DNA of 64,000 nt from Lacihabitans soyangensis (GTDB taxonomy: Bacteria; Bacteroidota; Bacteroidia; Cytophagales; Spirosomataceae). Position numbers and translations under genes: made by a program. Below the pieces are notes generated by a model, which ran no database searches, was not told the DNA's origin, and saw only the letters and a list, made by a program, of their open reading frames with translations. Of this stretch, positions 1 through 8,866 are shown one piece after another; the stretch's first letter is position 1, and every line of letters starts with the position of its first letter. Location of the stretch: the NCBI RefSeq assembly GCF_024343775.1, contig NZ_RJUF01000181.1:62001-126000 (forward strand). The letters run 5' to 3'.

Positions 1-14
1 TTAAATTAAGATAT

Positions 15-1445
15 ATGCTTTTTAATTCTTTCGAGTTTATACTTTTTTTCCCGTTAGTAACCTTCCTTTTCTTTGTATTTCCATACAAATATAGGTGGAT
101 GTTACTTCTGGCATCTAGTTGTGTATTTTATGCTTTTTTTAAATGGGAGTATATTTTTATTCTCTTATTTACGATCATAATCGACTACTATGCGGGCATA
201 TGGATTGACCAAACAAATGGAATCAAAAGAAAGTGGGCTTTAGCGATTAGTTTGATTGCTAACATTGGTGTTCTTGCTCTGTTTAAATATTATTACTTCA
301 TTATAGACAATTTTAATGCAGTTAGTTATAAAATAAACCAAACGCATTATAATCCTCTTTGGCATTTTATTCTTCCGATTGGCCTTTCTTTTCATACTTT
401 TCAGGCCATGTCGTACACCATAGAAGTTTATAGAGGCAATCAAAAGGTAGAACGCAATTTTGGCATATATGCCTTATATGTAATGTTTTACCCACAATTG
501 GTAGCCGGACCTATTGAACGCCCACAGAATGTTTTACACCAGTTTTATGAAAAGTTTGACTTTGATTATGAGCGAGTAAAATCTGGTTTAAGACTCATGT
601 TATGGGGAATGTTTAAAAAAGTAGTGATTGCTGATAACTTAAGTGTTTTTGTAGATCAAGTTTACGGTGATTTGGGGAAATATCAAGGTATGCCGCTTTT
701 GATTGCTACCTTGTTTTACTCTATTCAAATATTCTGTGATTTTTCTGGTTACTCAGACATAGCACTTGGTTCAGCCAGGGTGATGGGATTTAATCTTATG
801 AAAAATTTTGATAGGCCTTATTCAGCCAAAAGCATTTCTGAATTTTGGAAAAGATGGCACATTTCGCTATCCACTTGGTTTAGAGACTACTTGTATATTC
901 CCTTGGGGGGCAATAGAGTTAGCACACCTAGAAAGTACCTCAATCTCTTTCTTGTATTCATGGTTAGCGGATTGTGGCACGGGGCAAGTTGGAATTTCGT
1001 GATTTGGGGAGCTTTACATGGTTTTTACCAAATTATGGGGCAGTTGACCAAGAACATTCAAACTAAATTCTTCGGTCTTTTTGGAGAAAAACTAAGTGCG
1101 GCATTGCAGAATATTATAACCATTGCACTGGTAGTATTCGCTTGGATATTCTTTAGAGCTCCGAAGTTTGATGATGCCAAATATGTCATCAAGAACATGT
1201 TTGCTATCAGTAGCCATAGTTCTAAGGAAATCATTAACCTGATAGGCACACAAAATTTAATTGTGGTACTTTTGGGAATCTTGATTCTTGAAGTAGTGCA
1301 ATGGATGCAGAGCACCAAAGACATGGGCCGTTGGGTAGAAAATAGGCCATCTTGGCAGCGTTGGAGTATTTATTACTTCTTTTTGTTATTTATCCTCACT
1401 TACGGCTATTTCGGAGAAGTTCAATTTATATATTTTCAGTTTTAA
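15..1445 (+). CDS. MBOAT family O-acyltransferase (AlgI/DltB-like)
   Basis: This 476-residue polytopic membrane protein matches the MBOAT O-acyltransferases that move acyl groups across the membrane onto extracytoplasmic polysaccharides. Family hallmarks are visible: PQLVAGPIERP (about 160-170), DFSGYSDIALG (242-252), the block from EFWKRWHISLSTW to DYLYIPLGG (277-299) and SGLWHG (318-323), whose His322 is the expected catalytic residue. Hydrophobic segments run from the N-terminus to the end. The start is the first ATG, 14 nt into the window, so any upstream gene is out of view. The next gene begins 3 nt after the stop and encodes an SGNH-like protein, the usual partner in acylation of alginate, cellulose or other surface glycans. 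The acceptor polymer is not identifiable here. Confidence 0.93.
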   Translation: MLFNSFEFILFFPLVTFLFFVFPYKYRWMLLLASSCVFYAFFKWEYIFILLFTIIIDYYAGIWIDQTNGIKRKWALAISLIANIGVLALFKYYYFIIDNFNAVSYKINQTHYNPLWHFILPIGLSFHTFQAMSYTIEVYRGNQKVERNFGIYALYVMFYPQLVAGPIERPQNVLHQFYEKFDFDYERVKSGLRLMLWGMFKKVVIADNLSVFVDQVYGDLGKYQGMPLLIATLFYSIQIFCDFSGYSDIALGSARVMGFNLMKNFDRPYSAKSISEFWKRWHISLSTWFRDYLYIPLGGNRVSTPRKYLNLFLVFMVSGLWHGASWNFVIWGALHGFYQIMGQLTKNIQTKFFGLFGEKLSAALQNIITIALVVFAWIFFRAPKFDDAKYVIKNMFAISSHSSKEIINLIGTQNLIVVLLGILILEVVQWMQSTKDMGRWVENRPSWQRWSIYYFFLLFILTYGYFGEVQFIYFQF

Positions 1446-1448
1446 GGC

Positions 1449-2447
1449 ATGAAATTCACTTTTAAACAACTCATTATAAGATTATTAATTTTCGGGAGCC
1501 CAATTTGGTTTCTAATTATCTCTTATATTGTTTTTGATCCATTTCATGTAATATATAGTTACGATGCCTATGGAAGTAACTTTCTAAAGACCTACAATAG
1601 AAACAGAATCAGTACTGAAACGTTTCTAAGGAATAATCCAAAATATAAATTTTCTTCATTTATATTTGGTAGTTCAAGGTCAAGTGCCTTTCTCACAAAG
1701 GATTGGTCTACCTTTATTAAAGATCCCTCTCCCTATCATTTTGATGCTTTCAATGATAACATCTCGGGAATAGCTGGTAAAATAAAATTTATAGAAAAAC
1801 AGGGTAACAAGATCTCAAACGCCATATTAGTTGTTGATAATGATACTTTTAACGAGAGTTTTGAAAAGTCAGAGTCCATAGTTCACCTAAAAGATTACCG
1901 TTGGGAGGATTCGACGAATGTCTTCCAATATCATCTGACTTTCTTTAAGTCTTTTTTCAAAAAACAGTATTTTATTTCATTTTTTGATTTAAAAATATTC
2001 AAGACATTTCGTCCTTACATGGACGAGTTTTTCAAGTTTAAATACTATTACACTAGCCCGAGCAATGATTTTCTTTTTCCAGAAAACATAGAACTTTTAA
2101 AGAAAGATTCACTGGCCTATTATAAAAATGACTGGTTTCCTTACAAACCTGAAAACCCAAAAATGTACGAGGAAGCTATCAAGGAGCATCATTTAAAGGA
2201 TTTGAGACTTATTGCCGATACTTTTGAAAGCAACCAAACAAACTTCAAAATAATTATAGCACCACTCTACGATCAAAGGGTTTTTAATGTAAATGACAGG
2301 GCATTATTAGAGAAATATTTCGGGAAGGAAAATGTATTTGATTATTCAGGCAAAAACGAATTTACAAACTATCTAGGCAATTATTATGAAGGTTCCCACT
2401 TTAAGCCAGTGGTAGGTCGCAAAATTATGGAGCAAATTTATCAATAG
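1449..2447 (+). CDS. SGNH-hydrolase-like membrane-anchored partner of the MBOAT protein
   Basis: The 332-residue protein has one N-terminal transmembrane segment (about 10-29) and an extracytoplasmic remainder. A GSSRS stretch (74-78) sits where AlgJ/AlgX/DltD-type proteins carry the nucleophile Ser, and GSHF near the end (His317) fits the C-terminal catalytic His of the SGNH fold. Coupling to the MBOAT gene 3 nt upstream supports a role in finishing acyl transfer to an exported polysaccharide. Overall similarity to named families is weak by eye, so the label rests on the two motifs and the neighbour. Its stop codon overlaps the stop of the convergent gene by 7 bp, so no room is left for a terminator between them. 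Confidence 0.6.
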   Translation: MKFTFKQLIIRLLIFGSPIWFLIISYIVFDPFHVIYSYDAYGSNFLKTYNRNRISTETFLRNNPKYKFSSFIFGSSRSSAFLTKDWSTFIKDPSPYHFDAFNDNISGIAGKIKFIEKQGNKISNAILVVDNDTFNESFEKSESIVHLKDYRWEDSTNVFQYHLTFFKSFFKKQYFISFFDLKIFKTFRPYMDEFFKFKYYYTSPSNDFLFPENIELLKKDSLAYYKNDWFPYKPENPKMYEEAIKEHHLKDLRLIADTFESNQTNFKIIIAPLYDQRVFNVNDRALLEKYFGKENVFDYSGKNEFTNYLGNYYEGSHFKPVVGRKIMEQIYQ

Positions 2448-3103
2448 TTCGAAAAGGCAAACTGAACTAAGTTGGCTCCCATTTTTAGAGCTTCTTGTCT
2501 AACACTTTCGGAATCATTGTAAACAGAGGCATCTTCCCAACCGTTTCCAAGATCGCATTCATAGCTGAAAAAGCAAACAAGTTTTCCTTCATGAAATATG
2601 CCAAAACCTTGTGGCGGTTTATTGTCATGCTCGTGTATTTTTGGTAAACCCTTATTAAACTGATACTTCTGGTGATAAATAGGGTGAGAGAACGGAATTT
2701 CGATAAAATCGTGCTCAGGAAATACCTTTTTCATTTCTCTTCGGATAAACTGATTCAGTCCATAGTTGTCGTCGATATGAAGAAAACCTCCAGAAATCAA
2801 ATAGTTTCTTAAATTCTTGGCTTCACCTTCATTGAAAATCACGTTTCCATGACCGGTCATATGAATAAATGGGTATTGGAAAATCTTTTTGTCGCCTGGT
2901 TCAATAATATCTTCCTCTGGAAAAAGATTGGTTTTTAGATTTTTATTACAAAAATTAATCAGGTTGGGTACAGAAGTTTTATTTGCGTACCAGTCTCCCC
3001 CACCTCCGTATTTCAATTTGGCAATTTTAACTGTGTAAACTTGCGAAAATGAGCTGAACGAAATTAAAATCGCTACGGTCAACAAAACATTCTTTTTCAT
3101 CAT
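2441..3103 (-). CDS. DUF4159-type secreted protein
   Basis: The 220-residue protein starts with a Sec signal peptide ending near SSFSQ, followed by a DUF4159-like domain: KLKYGGGGDWYANKTS near the N-terminus, FIHMTGHG in the middle, then GGFLHIDDNYG and a late segment with FSYECDLGNGWED. The fold is glutaminase/flavodoxin-like in related proteins but no enzymatic role is established. Two adjacent ATG codons are possible starts (3103 and 3100). It is the last gene of a minus-strand operon and overlaps the rsmE stop by 4 nt, so translational coupling is likely. A periplasmic location is inferred from the signal peptide. Confidence 0.75.
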   Translation of the reverse strand: MMKKNVLLTVAILISFSSFSQVYTVKIAKLKYGGGGDWYANKTSVPNLINFCNKNLKTNLFPEEDIIEPGDKKIFQYPFIHMTGHGNVIFNEGEAKNLRNYLISGGFLHIDDNYGLNQFIRREMKKVFPEHDFIEIPFSHPIYHQKYQFNKGLPKIHEHDNKPPQGFGIFHEGKLVCFFSYECDLGNGWEDASVYNDSESVRQEALKMGANLVQFAFSNY

Positions 3104-3807
3104 AATAAATTTAATATACTTACTGCAACTACCCCAGCGGTTTCAGTTCTCAACCTATTTTCGCCTAAGGTTACGGTTTTAAACTTATTTTCGTGTGCAA
3201 GTTTTAGTTCTTCTTTAGAAAAATCACCTTCTGGCCCAATCAATATCAAAAGGTCAGATTCCAACGGTATTTTAGTAACATCAATGGCTTGTTCGTCTAA
3301 ATGTGCTATCAACTTTTGAGTAAAACGGGTACTTTGTTTAAGGAAAGAATTAAAACTTAGCAAATCGGTCATCTCCGGCAAATATGCCTTCAAGGACTGT
3401 TTCATTCCTGAAATGGCAATTTTCCTAAAACGCTCCAAGTTTATCTTCTTTGGATAAGTATGCTGCGTTTTAATAAAAAATATCCCACTAACACCTATTT
3501 CTACGCTTTTTTCAATAAAATATTCTATTCTGTCGGCATTTTTTGTTGGACAAATTCCTACAAATATTCGCCTCTTCGGAGAGTTGTAATCTTTCTCAAC
3601 CTCAAGAATATTTAAAACACAACTTTTAGGATTGGGGTCTGATATCGAACATCGATACCAACCCCCAAGCCCATCAGTTACCTGAATGATGTCGCCTTGC
3701 TTTTTCCTTAGAACCTTAACGGCATGCAATGAATCTACGGCATCAAGACAATTATTTTTTTCTATTTCCGGACTGTAGAACAAAAAATCAATCTTCGTCG
3801 AATCCAT
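3100..3807 (-). CDS. rsmE: 16S rRNA (uracil(1498)-N3)-methyltransferase RsmE
   Basis: RsmE uses S-adenosylmethionine to methylate U1498 of 16S rRNA. The C-terminal SPOUT knot is clear: LILIGPEGDFSKEEL followed by LGENRLRTETAGVVAVSIL at the extreme end. An N-terminal PUA-like part includes the HAVKVLRKKQGD segment. I start the gene at the ATG at 3807, giving 235 residues, the normal family length; the open frame extends 23 codons further but those residues do not fit the family. With this start it overlaps the upstream acidic-protein gene by 20 bp and the downstream DUF4159 gene by 4 bp, so it is translated as part of the glnN operon. Confidence 0.93.
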   Translation of the reverse strand: MDSTKIDFLFYSPEIEKNNCLDAVDSLHAVKVLRKKQGDIIQVTDGLGGWYRCSISDPNPKSCVLNILEVEKDYNSPKRRIFVGICPTKNADRIEYFIEKSVEIGVSGIFFIKTQHTYPKKINLERFRKIAISGMKQSLKAYLPEMTDLLSFNSFLKQSTRFTQKLIAHLDEQAIDVTKIPLESDLLILIGPEGDFSKEELKLAHENKFKTVTLGENRLRTETAGVVAVSILNLL

Positions 3808-4324
3808 GTTTGAAGCTATAGGCTGTCTTGTCCAACTTAAGGGTACCGTTGTTGAAATCATTGATAAATTTCTCAATTACCTCAACGGTAACTTCCTCAA
3901 CATTTAACGCTACATCCAAGCCAATTCCGTACTCAAAGTCCATATCAATTTCACAGAATTCGGCTACTTTTACAGTTTCCTCGTCTTCCATTTCTTCAAT
4001 AAGTTCTTCAATCATCTGCTCGGCTTCCTCATTTACTTTTGCACCTTCGGCTCTTTCCTCAAAAGGAACATAGTCTTTGTATAATTTAGCTACTTTCGCC
4101 TCTGCCTCTTCATACAATAAACTACTATGGTGAAGCGATAACGTACTCAAAAGTGCGTCATAAATCACTTCTTTGCCATTGTGTTTCCCCACAAACTGAA
4201 AATGAGCAAACTCATTTTCATCGGACATGTCTTCTTCATCTTCTACTAAGACAAAAATTTGATCCTCTTCTTCACATTCAGCTTTTAGCTGTTCAATTTC
4301 CTCTTCTTTGTATCCGTCGTTCAT
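3788..4324 (-). CDS. Highly acidic protein of unknown function
   Basis: A 178-residue soluble protein with an extreme excess of Glu and Asp, especially in the first 30 residues and around 95-120 (EEAEQMIEELIEEMEDEE). No signal peptide or membrane segment is visible. I do not recognise a named family. Its ATG overlaps the last base of the glnN stop (TAATG), and its 3' end overlaps rsmE by 20 bp, so it is locked between a nitrogen gene and an rRNA methyltransferase gene. The context says it is expressed with GSIII but does not prove a functional link. Confidence 0.75.
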   Translation of the reverse strand: MNDGYKEEEIEQLKAECEEEDQIFVLVEDEEDMSDENEFAHFQFVGKHNGKEVIYDALLSTLSLHHSSLLYEEAEAKVAKLYKDYVPFEERAEGAKVNEEAEQMIEELIEEMEDEETVKVAEFCEIDMDFEYGIGLDVALNVEEVTVEVIEKFINDFNNGTLKLDKTAYSFKHGFDED

Positions 4325-6516
4325 TATCTTATGTATAAAAGTTCCCTATATTTGGTTAATGGCCAGTCTTCATCGTCAATGATGAGTTCTAATTTATCTA
4401 CACTCTTTCTTATAACATCAAAGAAAAGCCTTACTTCGTTTGAGTAAATATTCGCTTTTTCGGTTATATCTTCACAATTATTGGCCTTTTTGCGGGCCTC
4501 AGTCATATCCTTCACGTTTTTCGAAATTACATTTACATGTTTAGATATTTCGCGAATGATATTCAGAATCGGCTCAGCTTCCTCCTTCATTTCCATGTCT
4601 ATCAATGACTTTGCCGTTTGTACGAGTCTTGTCTGATATTTTATGGCCGTAGAAACCACGTGGTTTTGAGCTAAATCACCAATAACCCTAGATTCTATCT
4701 GGATTTTCTTGATATAATTTTCTAGTCTGATTTCGTACCTCGCATGAAGTTCTCTTTTATTCAGAACTTTCATACTTTCAAAAAGCTCTACCGTTTGGTC
4801 CGAGATATAGGCTTCAAGGGCCTTGGGCACATCTTTGATGTTTGACAAACCTCTTTTTGCGGCTTCGTCTTCCCACTCCTTAGAGTATCCATTTCCTTCA
4901 AAAAGGATATTTTTCGACTCTTTGATATATCTTTTTAGAATTTTCAAGATGATCCCCTCCTTCTTAGATGGATCTTTCTCTCTTTCTAAATCATACTCTT
5001 TTCTAAATGATTCTAGCTGCTTAGCCACAATGGTATTCAAAACCATCATTGGCGTAGCAGAGTTAGCAGAAGAACCAACCGCCCTAAACTCAAACTTATT
5101 CCCGGTAAAGGCAAACGGCGATGTTCGATTTCTATCAGTATTGTCTAATAATACAGATGGAATTCTGTTCAAACCAAGTTTAATATAGGCATTTTCACCT
5201 TTTTCAATTTCTATAATCTCCTTATTTTCTATATCTTCCAAAACCTTGGTCATGGCCGTACCTAAAAACACCGAGATGATAGCAGGCGGAGCCTCATTAG
5301 CACCAAGTCTGTGCTCGTTGCCGGCAGTAGCAACCGTAGCTCGTAACATGTCGGCATGGTCATGAACCGCTTTAACGATGTTCACCAAGAAAGTAACGAA
5401 TCTCAGACTTTCTTTTGGTTTAGTACTTGGTCCCAATAGGTTAACCCCAGTATCTGTTTTTATCGACCAGTTGTTGTGCTTTCCACTACCATTAATTCCA
5501 GCAAAAGGTTTTTCATGAAACATCACCTCAAAATTGTGCTTTTGAGCTGTCTTTTTCATTACATCCATCAGAAGAATATTATGATCACATGCTAGATTTA
5601 TTTCCTCGAAAGTCGGAGCCACTTCAAATTGTCCAGGAGCCACTTCATTGTGACGGGTTCTTACTGGTATACCTATTTTCAGAGCCTCTATTTCAAAATC
5701 AACCATAAAGGCATTGATTCTTGGAGGAATTGAACCAAAATAGTGGTCTTCCAATTGTTGACCTTTAGCTGGCGAATGACCAAAAACTGACCTTCCGCAC
5801 ATAATAAGGTCTGGACGAGAATGATATAGAGCTTTGTCTACCAAAAAATATTCTTGTTCTATACCACAAGTGGCCGTAACTTTTTCTACGTTCCTGTCAA
5901 AAATATTGGCCACAGAGGTTGCAGCTTTATCTAAAACAATCGTTGAGTTCAACAGTGGTGTTTTTGCGTCCAGTAGCTCTCCCGTGTATGAGAAATAAAT
6001 AGAAGGAATACACAAAGTTCCAGTTCCGGAGCTGTTGTAACTAATAAAAGCTGGTGAGTTTGGATCCCAAACGGTATACCCACGGGCCTCAAAAGTTTCT
6101 CTAATTCCACCGTTTGGCAGGGATGACGCGTCAGATTCTTGCTGAACCAACGCACTTCCTTTGAATTTCTCTATGGCGTGGCCGTCAAACGATATATCGA
6201 AAAACGCATCGTGTTTTTCGGCAGTACCACCGGTGAGCGGCTGAAACCAGTGAGTGTAATGGGTTGCACCTTTCGAAATGGCCCAAGACTTCATTGCCGA
6301 AGCAACTTCATCTGCCACATTACCTTCTATATTGTCACCTGTTTTTATTGCGTTTGATACCTTTTTGTAAGCATCTGGCGAAAGAAGGGTTTTCATGGCT
6401 TCATCTGTAAAAGTGTGAATACCGTAGAAATCAGTTACTTTGCCTTCGGGAATTTGGATAATAGGAATAGTGCGGTTTTGTGCCACGTCTATCGCTTTCC
6501 ATCTAAGTTCTGACAT
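4324..6516 (-). CDS. glnN: Glutamine synthetase type III (GlnN)
   Basis: This ATP-dependent enzyme condenses glutamate and ammonium to glutamine. At 730 residues it has the length of the GSIII class, far above the roughly 470 of GSI. Class features include THYTHWFQPLTGGTAEKHDA (about 85-104), NEVAPGQFE, the GSGKHNNWS substrate loop and GNEHRLGANEAPPA. I place the start at the ATG at 6516 (MSELRWKAID); the frame is open for 45 more codons upstream but that stretch is low complexity and lies in the divergent promoter region. It heads an operon with the acidic protein, rsmE and a DUF4159 gene. A type II enzyme is encoded 2.3 kb away. Confidence 0.96.
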   Translation of the reverse strand: MSELRWKAIDVAQNRTIPIIQIPEGKVTDFYGIHTFTDEAMKTLLSPDAYKKVSNAIKTGDNIEGNVADEVASAMKSWAISKGATHYTHWFQPLTGGTAEKHDAFFDISFDGHAIEKFKGSALVQQESDASSLPNGGIRETFEARGYTVWDPNSPAFISYNSSGTGTLCIPSIYFSYTGELLDAKTPLLNSTIVLDKAATSVANIFDRNVEKVTATCGIEQEYFLVDKALYHSRPDLIMCGRSVFGHSPAKGQQLEDHYFGSIPPRINAFMVDFEIEALKIGIPVRTRHNEVAPGQFEVAPTFEEINLACDHNILLMDVMKKTAQKHNFEVMFHEKPFAGINGSGKHNNWSIKTDTGVNLLGPSTKPKESLRFVTFLVNIVKAVHDHADMLRATVATAGNEHRLGANEAPPAIISVFLGTAMTKVLEDIENKEIIEIEKGENAYIKLGLNRIPSVLLDNTDRNRTSPFAFTGNKFEFRAVGSSANSATPMMVLNTIVAKQLESFRKEYDLEREKDPSKKEGIILKILKRYIKESKNILFEGNGYSKEWEDEAAKRGLSNIKDVPKALEAYISDQTVELFESMKVLNKRELHARYEIRLENYIKKIQIESRVIGDLAQNHVVSTAIKYQTRLVQTAKSLIDMEMKEEAEPILNIIREISKHVNVISKNVKDMTEARKKANNCEDITEKANIYSNEVRLFFDVIRKSVDKLELIIDDEDWPLTKYRELLYIR

Positions 6517-6517
6517 A

Positions 6518-6551
6518 TTTGTTAATTTATGAGCTGTACCTTTTATATTTG
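6518..6551 (+). promoter_or_regulatory. Candidate Bacteroidota-type promoter for the LtaS-like gene
   Basis: TTTG at 6518-6521 and TATATTTG at 6544-6551 match the -33 and -7 boxes of Bacteroidota promoters with a 22-nt spacer, at the long end of the usual range. Transcription would begin near 6558, about 44 nt before the ATG at 6602. The 85-bp gap also has to hold the divergent glnN promoter, for which I saw no good match. Confidence 0.35.
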
Positions 6552-6601
6552 AAGCAAAATAAGCATTTGTTTTTTTCTTTTTAAATAAAAACCCAAAATA
6601 A

Positions 6602-8440
6602 ATGAGAGAAAGGTTGAGATTCATGTTGATATATTTTGCGTTCTGGTCCATATATTTTTTGGCAGCCAGAGTTATTTTTCTTTCGTATCACATTGAGGAT
6701 TCCAAAACCTTAACCTTAGAAACTGTTTTTGGCATTTTTTGGCATGGGTTCCGAATGGATTTATCGATGGCTGGCTACCTGTGTATATTCCCTTTTTTAT
6801 GGGTAACTATTTCAAATTTTCTTAATAAAAGCCTATTTCAGAATACCATATTTTCTTATACCTTCTTTCTGATATTCGTCATAACACTAATTATAGTAGT
6901 CGATTTGGAGGTTTATAATATTTGGTCATTTCGATTAGACGCTACACCCTTAGCATACTTAAAGTCGCCAAAGGAAGCTTGGGCTTCAGTCAAGAACTCA
7001 CCAGTAATTCCATTGATTATTAGCACGATACTTCTTGTAATAGTTGCTAGTTCTATAGTTTACCGTATAATGGCCAACAAAATTTATGATTGGAAACACA
7101 TCAAAAATTTCCCATTTATAATATATGGTTTACTGATGGTGGGGGTTTTGATTATTCCTATTCGTGGCGGTTTTGGAATTGCCCCGATGAATCACAGCAC
7201 TGTATATTTCTCAAAAGTAAACTTTGCTAATATCTCGGCCATAAATGCCCCGTGGAACTTTTTCAGCTCAATTATTCACAATTCTTCAAATAAGGTTAAT
7301 CCTTACACTTATTTGCCGAAAGAAAGCCTTGACACAACAATTGCCAATCTTTACAAAAATGATTTGCCAAGAAAACAAATTCTTAAACAGAGTGGCAGAA
7401 AACCCAATGTCCTGATTATTATTTGGGAGAGCTTTACTAAAAAAGTAGTAGACCAAAAACACAATGAGGTTGAGATTACTCCCAATTTTAATAAACTAAA
7501 ATCAGAGGGTATTTACTTTTCTGATTTTTATGCGATGGGTGACCGGACTGATAAAGCCATTACCAGTATTTTGAGCGGTTTTCCAACTCAGCCGACAGAA
7601 TCAATCATAAAATATCCTACAAAAACAGCAACATTACCAGTTTTGAGTAAGGAATTTGGCAAAAACGGATTCTCTACGCAATTTTACTATGGTGGTGATA
7701 CGGAGTTTGCAAACATAAAATCATACTTATTCAATGCTAACTTTGAGAAAATCGTGGATATGAATGATTTCCCGGCTGAACTCGCAACATCTAAATGGGG
7801 AGTTCATGACGAATACATTTTTGACAAGTTCTTAGAGGACCATAAAGTATCTGCAAACAAACCGTTCTTTTCAAGTTTGTTAACTTTAAGCAGCCACGAG
7901 CCATTCGAAACAACTCAAGAGCCTAAAATAAAAGGTGAAACTACCGTGGATTTGTTCATGAATTCTTTGAATTATTCAGATCAATGCTTGGGTAATTTTA
8001 TTGAAAAAGCTAAGAAAACCGACTGGTGGAATAACACATTGGTTATCATTGTGGGAGATCATGGGCACAAACTACCCGAAACAGCAAACCGAGTGGATGA
8101 TTTCAAGATTCCGATGCTATGGACTGGTGGAGCGGTGAACACCAACTGGAACTATAAAAACATTGCCTCACAAATAGATATTTCCGCCACTTTACTCGGT
8201 CAAATGAACTTTGACGCATCGGCCTTTTATTGGAGCAAAGATCTTTTCAAAACTAATACCAAGCCGTGGGCATTCTTTGTTTTCAACGATGGGTTTGGTT
8301 TTATAAAGCCAAGGAAGGAAGTGCTTTTCGATAATAAAGGCAAGTTACTTATTCAAAATCAAGAACTTCTGAAATCCAAAGAGCTCATGGAGGGTAAAGC
8401 TTTACAACAAAAAAGCTATCAAGACTTTCTTGCCAGGTAA
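6602..8440 (+). CDS. LtaS-family sulfatase-like phospho(glycerol/ethanolamine) transferase
   Basis: The 612-residue protein has about five N-terminal membrane helices (roughly residues 8-190) and an extracytoplasmic sulfatase-fold domain. Metal-site and nucleophile motifs are recognisable: NVLIIIWESFTKK (about 268-280), DRTDKAITSILSG (about 314-326, with the threonine nucleophile expected here) and GDHGHKLPE (about 485-493). In Firmicutes this family makes lipoteichoic acid; Bacteroidota lack that polymer, so transfer of a phospholipid head group to a surface glycan or lipid is more likely. The exact donor and acceptor cannot be read from sequence. It is monocistronic and divergent from glnN. 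Confidence 0.85.
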   Translation: MRERLRFMLIYFAFWSIYFLAARVIFLSYHIEDSKTLTLETVFGIFWHGFRMDLSMAGYLCIFPFLWVTISNFLNKSLFQNTIFSYTFFLIFVITLIIVVDLEVYNIWSFRLDATPLAYLKSPKEAWASVKNSPVIPLIISTILLVIVASSIVYRIMANKIYDWKHIKNFPFIIYGLLMVGVLIIPIRGGFGIAPMNHSTVYFSKVNFANISAINAPWNFFSSIIHNSSNKVNPYTYLPKESLDTTIANLYKNDLPRKQILKQSGRKPNVLIIIWESFTKKVVDQKHNEVEITPNFNKLKSEGIYFSDFYAMGDRTDKAITSILSGFPTQPTESIIKYPTKTATLPVLSKEFGKNGFSTQFYYGGDTEFANIKSYLFNANFEKIVDMNDFPAELATSKWGVHDEYIFDKFLEDHKVSANKPFFSSLLTLSSHEPFETTQEPKIKGETTVDLFMNSLNYSDQCLGNFIEKAKKTDWWNNTLVIIVGDHGHKLPETANRVDDFKIPMLWTGGAVNTNWNYKNIASQIDISATLLGQMNFDASAFYWSKDLFKTNTKPWAFFVFNDGFGFIKPRKEVLFDNKGKLLIQNQELLKSKELMEGKALQQKSYQDFLAR

Positions 8441-8517
8441 TTTTTTGTCTTTTTTTCTCCTTGTTTGACACTTGCCAACCAATAAAAGGATACTTTTTAA
8501 AAAGGTTTCTTATCATA

Positions 8518-8601
8518 TTTATTTTTGCCTAAATGAGAATAGTGCAATTTGACAAAAAATAGTAAAATCCAAATATTATGTTTTATTTTTGCCCAAATCA
8601 G
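8518..8601 (+). repeat. Pair of 20-bp direct repeats 64 bp apart upstream of GSII
   Basis: TTTATTTTTGCCTAAATGAG at 8518-8537 recurs as TTTATTTTTGCCCAAATCAG at 8582-8601, identical at 18 of 20 positions. The 64-bp offset is close to six helical turns. Each copy contains TATTTTTG, which fits the TAnnTTTG -7 consensus, so they could be tandem promoter boxes or operators on one face of the DNA. Confidence 0.6.
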
Positions 8602-8809
8602 TAGCAAAAATTAGAATTATTAAAAAAATAGATTCCATTTTAAGGAATTTATTACCGCAAAATCATTTTTTAGTCAAAATTTAGTTCATTTTACACCCTA
8701 GTTTCGAAACAAATCTCATTTTTTTTACAAATAGTTGTATTTTTCAAATAAAATAGAATAAAATCTATACTTTTTTTTGATTGAAGAAATAATATTTTGA
8801 TTTCGCCAA

Positions 8810-8817
8810 TATATTTG
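8810..8817 (+). promoter_or_regulatory. -7 box candidate for the type II glutamine synthetase gene
   Basis: TATATTTG fits TAnnTTTG and would place the transcript start near 8824, leaving a leader of about 43 nt before the ATG at 8867. No TTTG sits at the proper -33 distance, so the promoter may depend on an activator or lie elsewhere in the region. Confidence 0.35.
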
Positions 8818-8866
8818 TAACATAATTCTTTAAGAAAAACAGAATCAATATAAAATTATTACAAAA

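Larger units (their letters stand above)
8441..8866. other. 426-bp AT-rich intergenic region upstream of the type II GS gene
   Basis: No gene or RNA is seen here. It contains runs of T, a pair of 20-bp direct repeats (8518-8537 and 8582-8601), a TTGACA-like hexamer at 8549-8554 with TATTAT at 8574-8579, and a TATATTTG -7 box at 8810-8817. The length and repeat content fit a regulated promoter for the glutamine synthetase gene. No hairpin terminator follows the LtaS-like gene. Confidence 0.5.
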
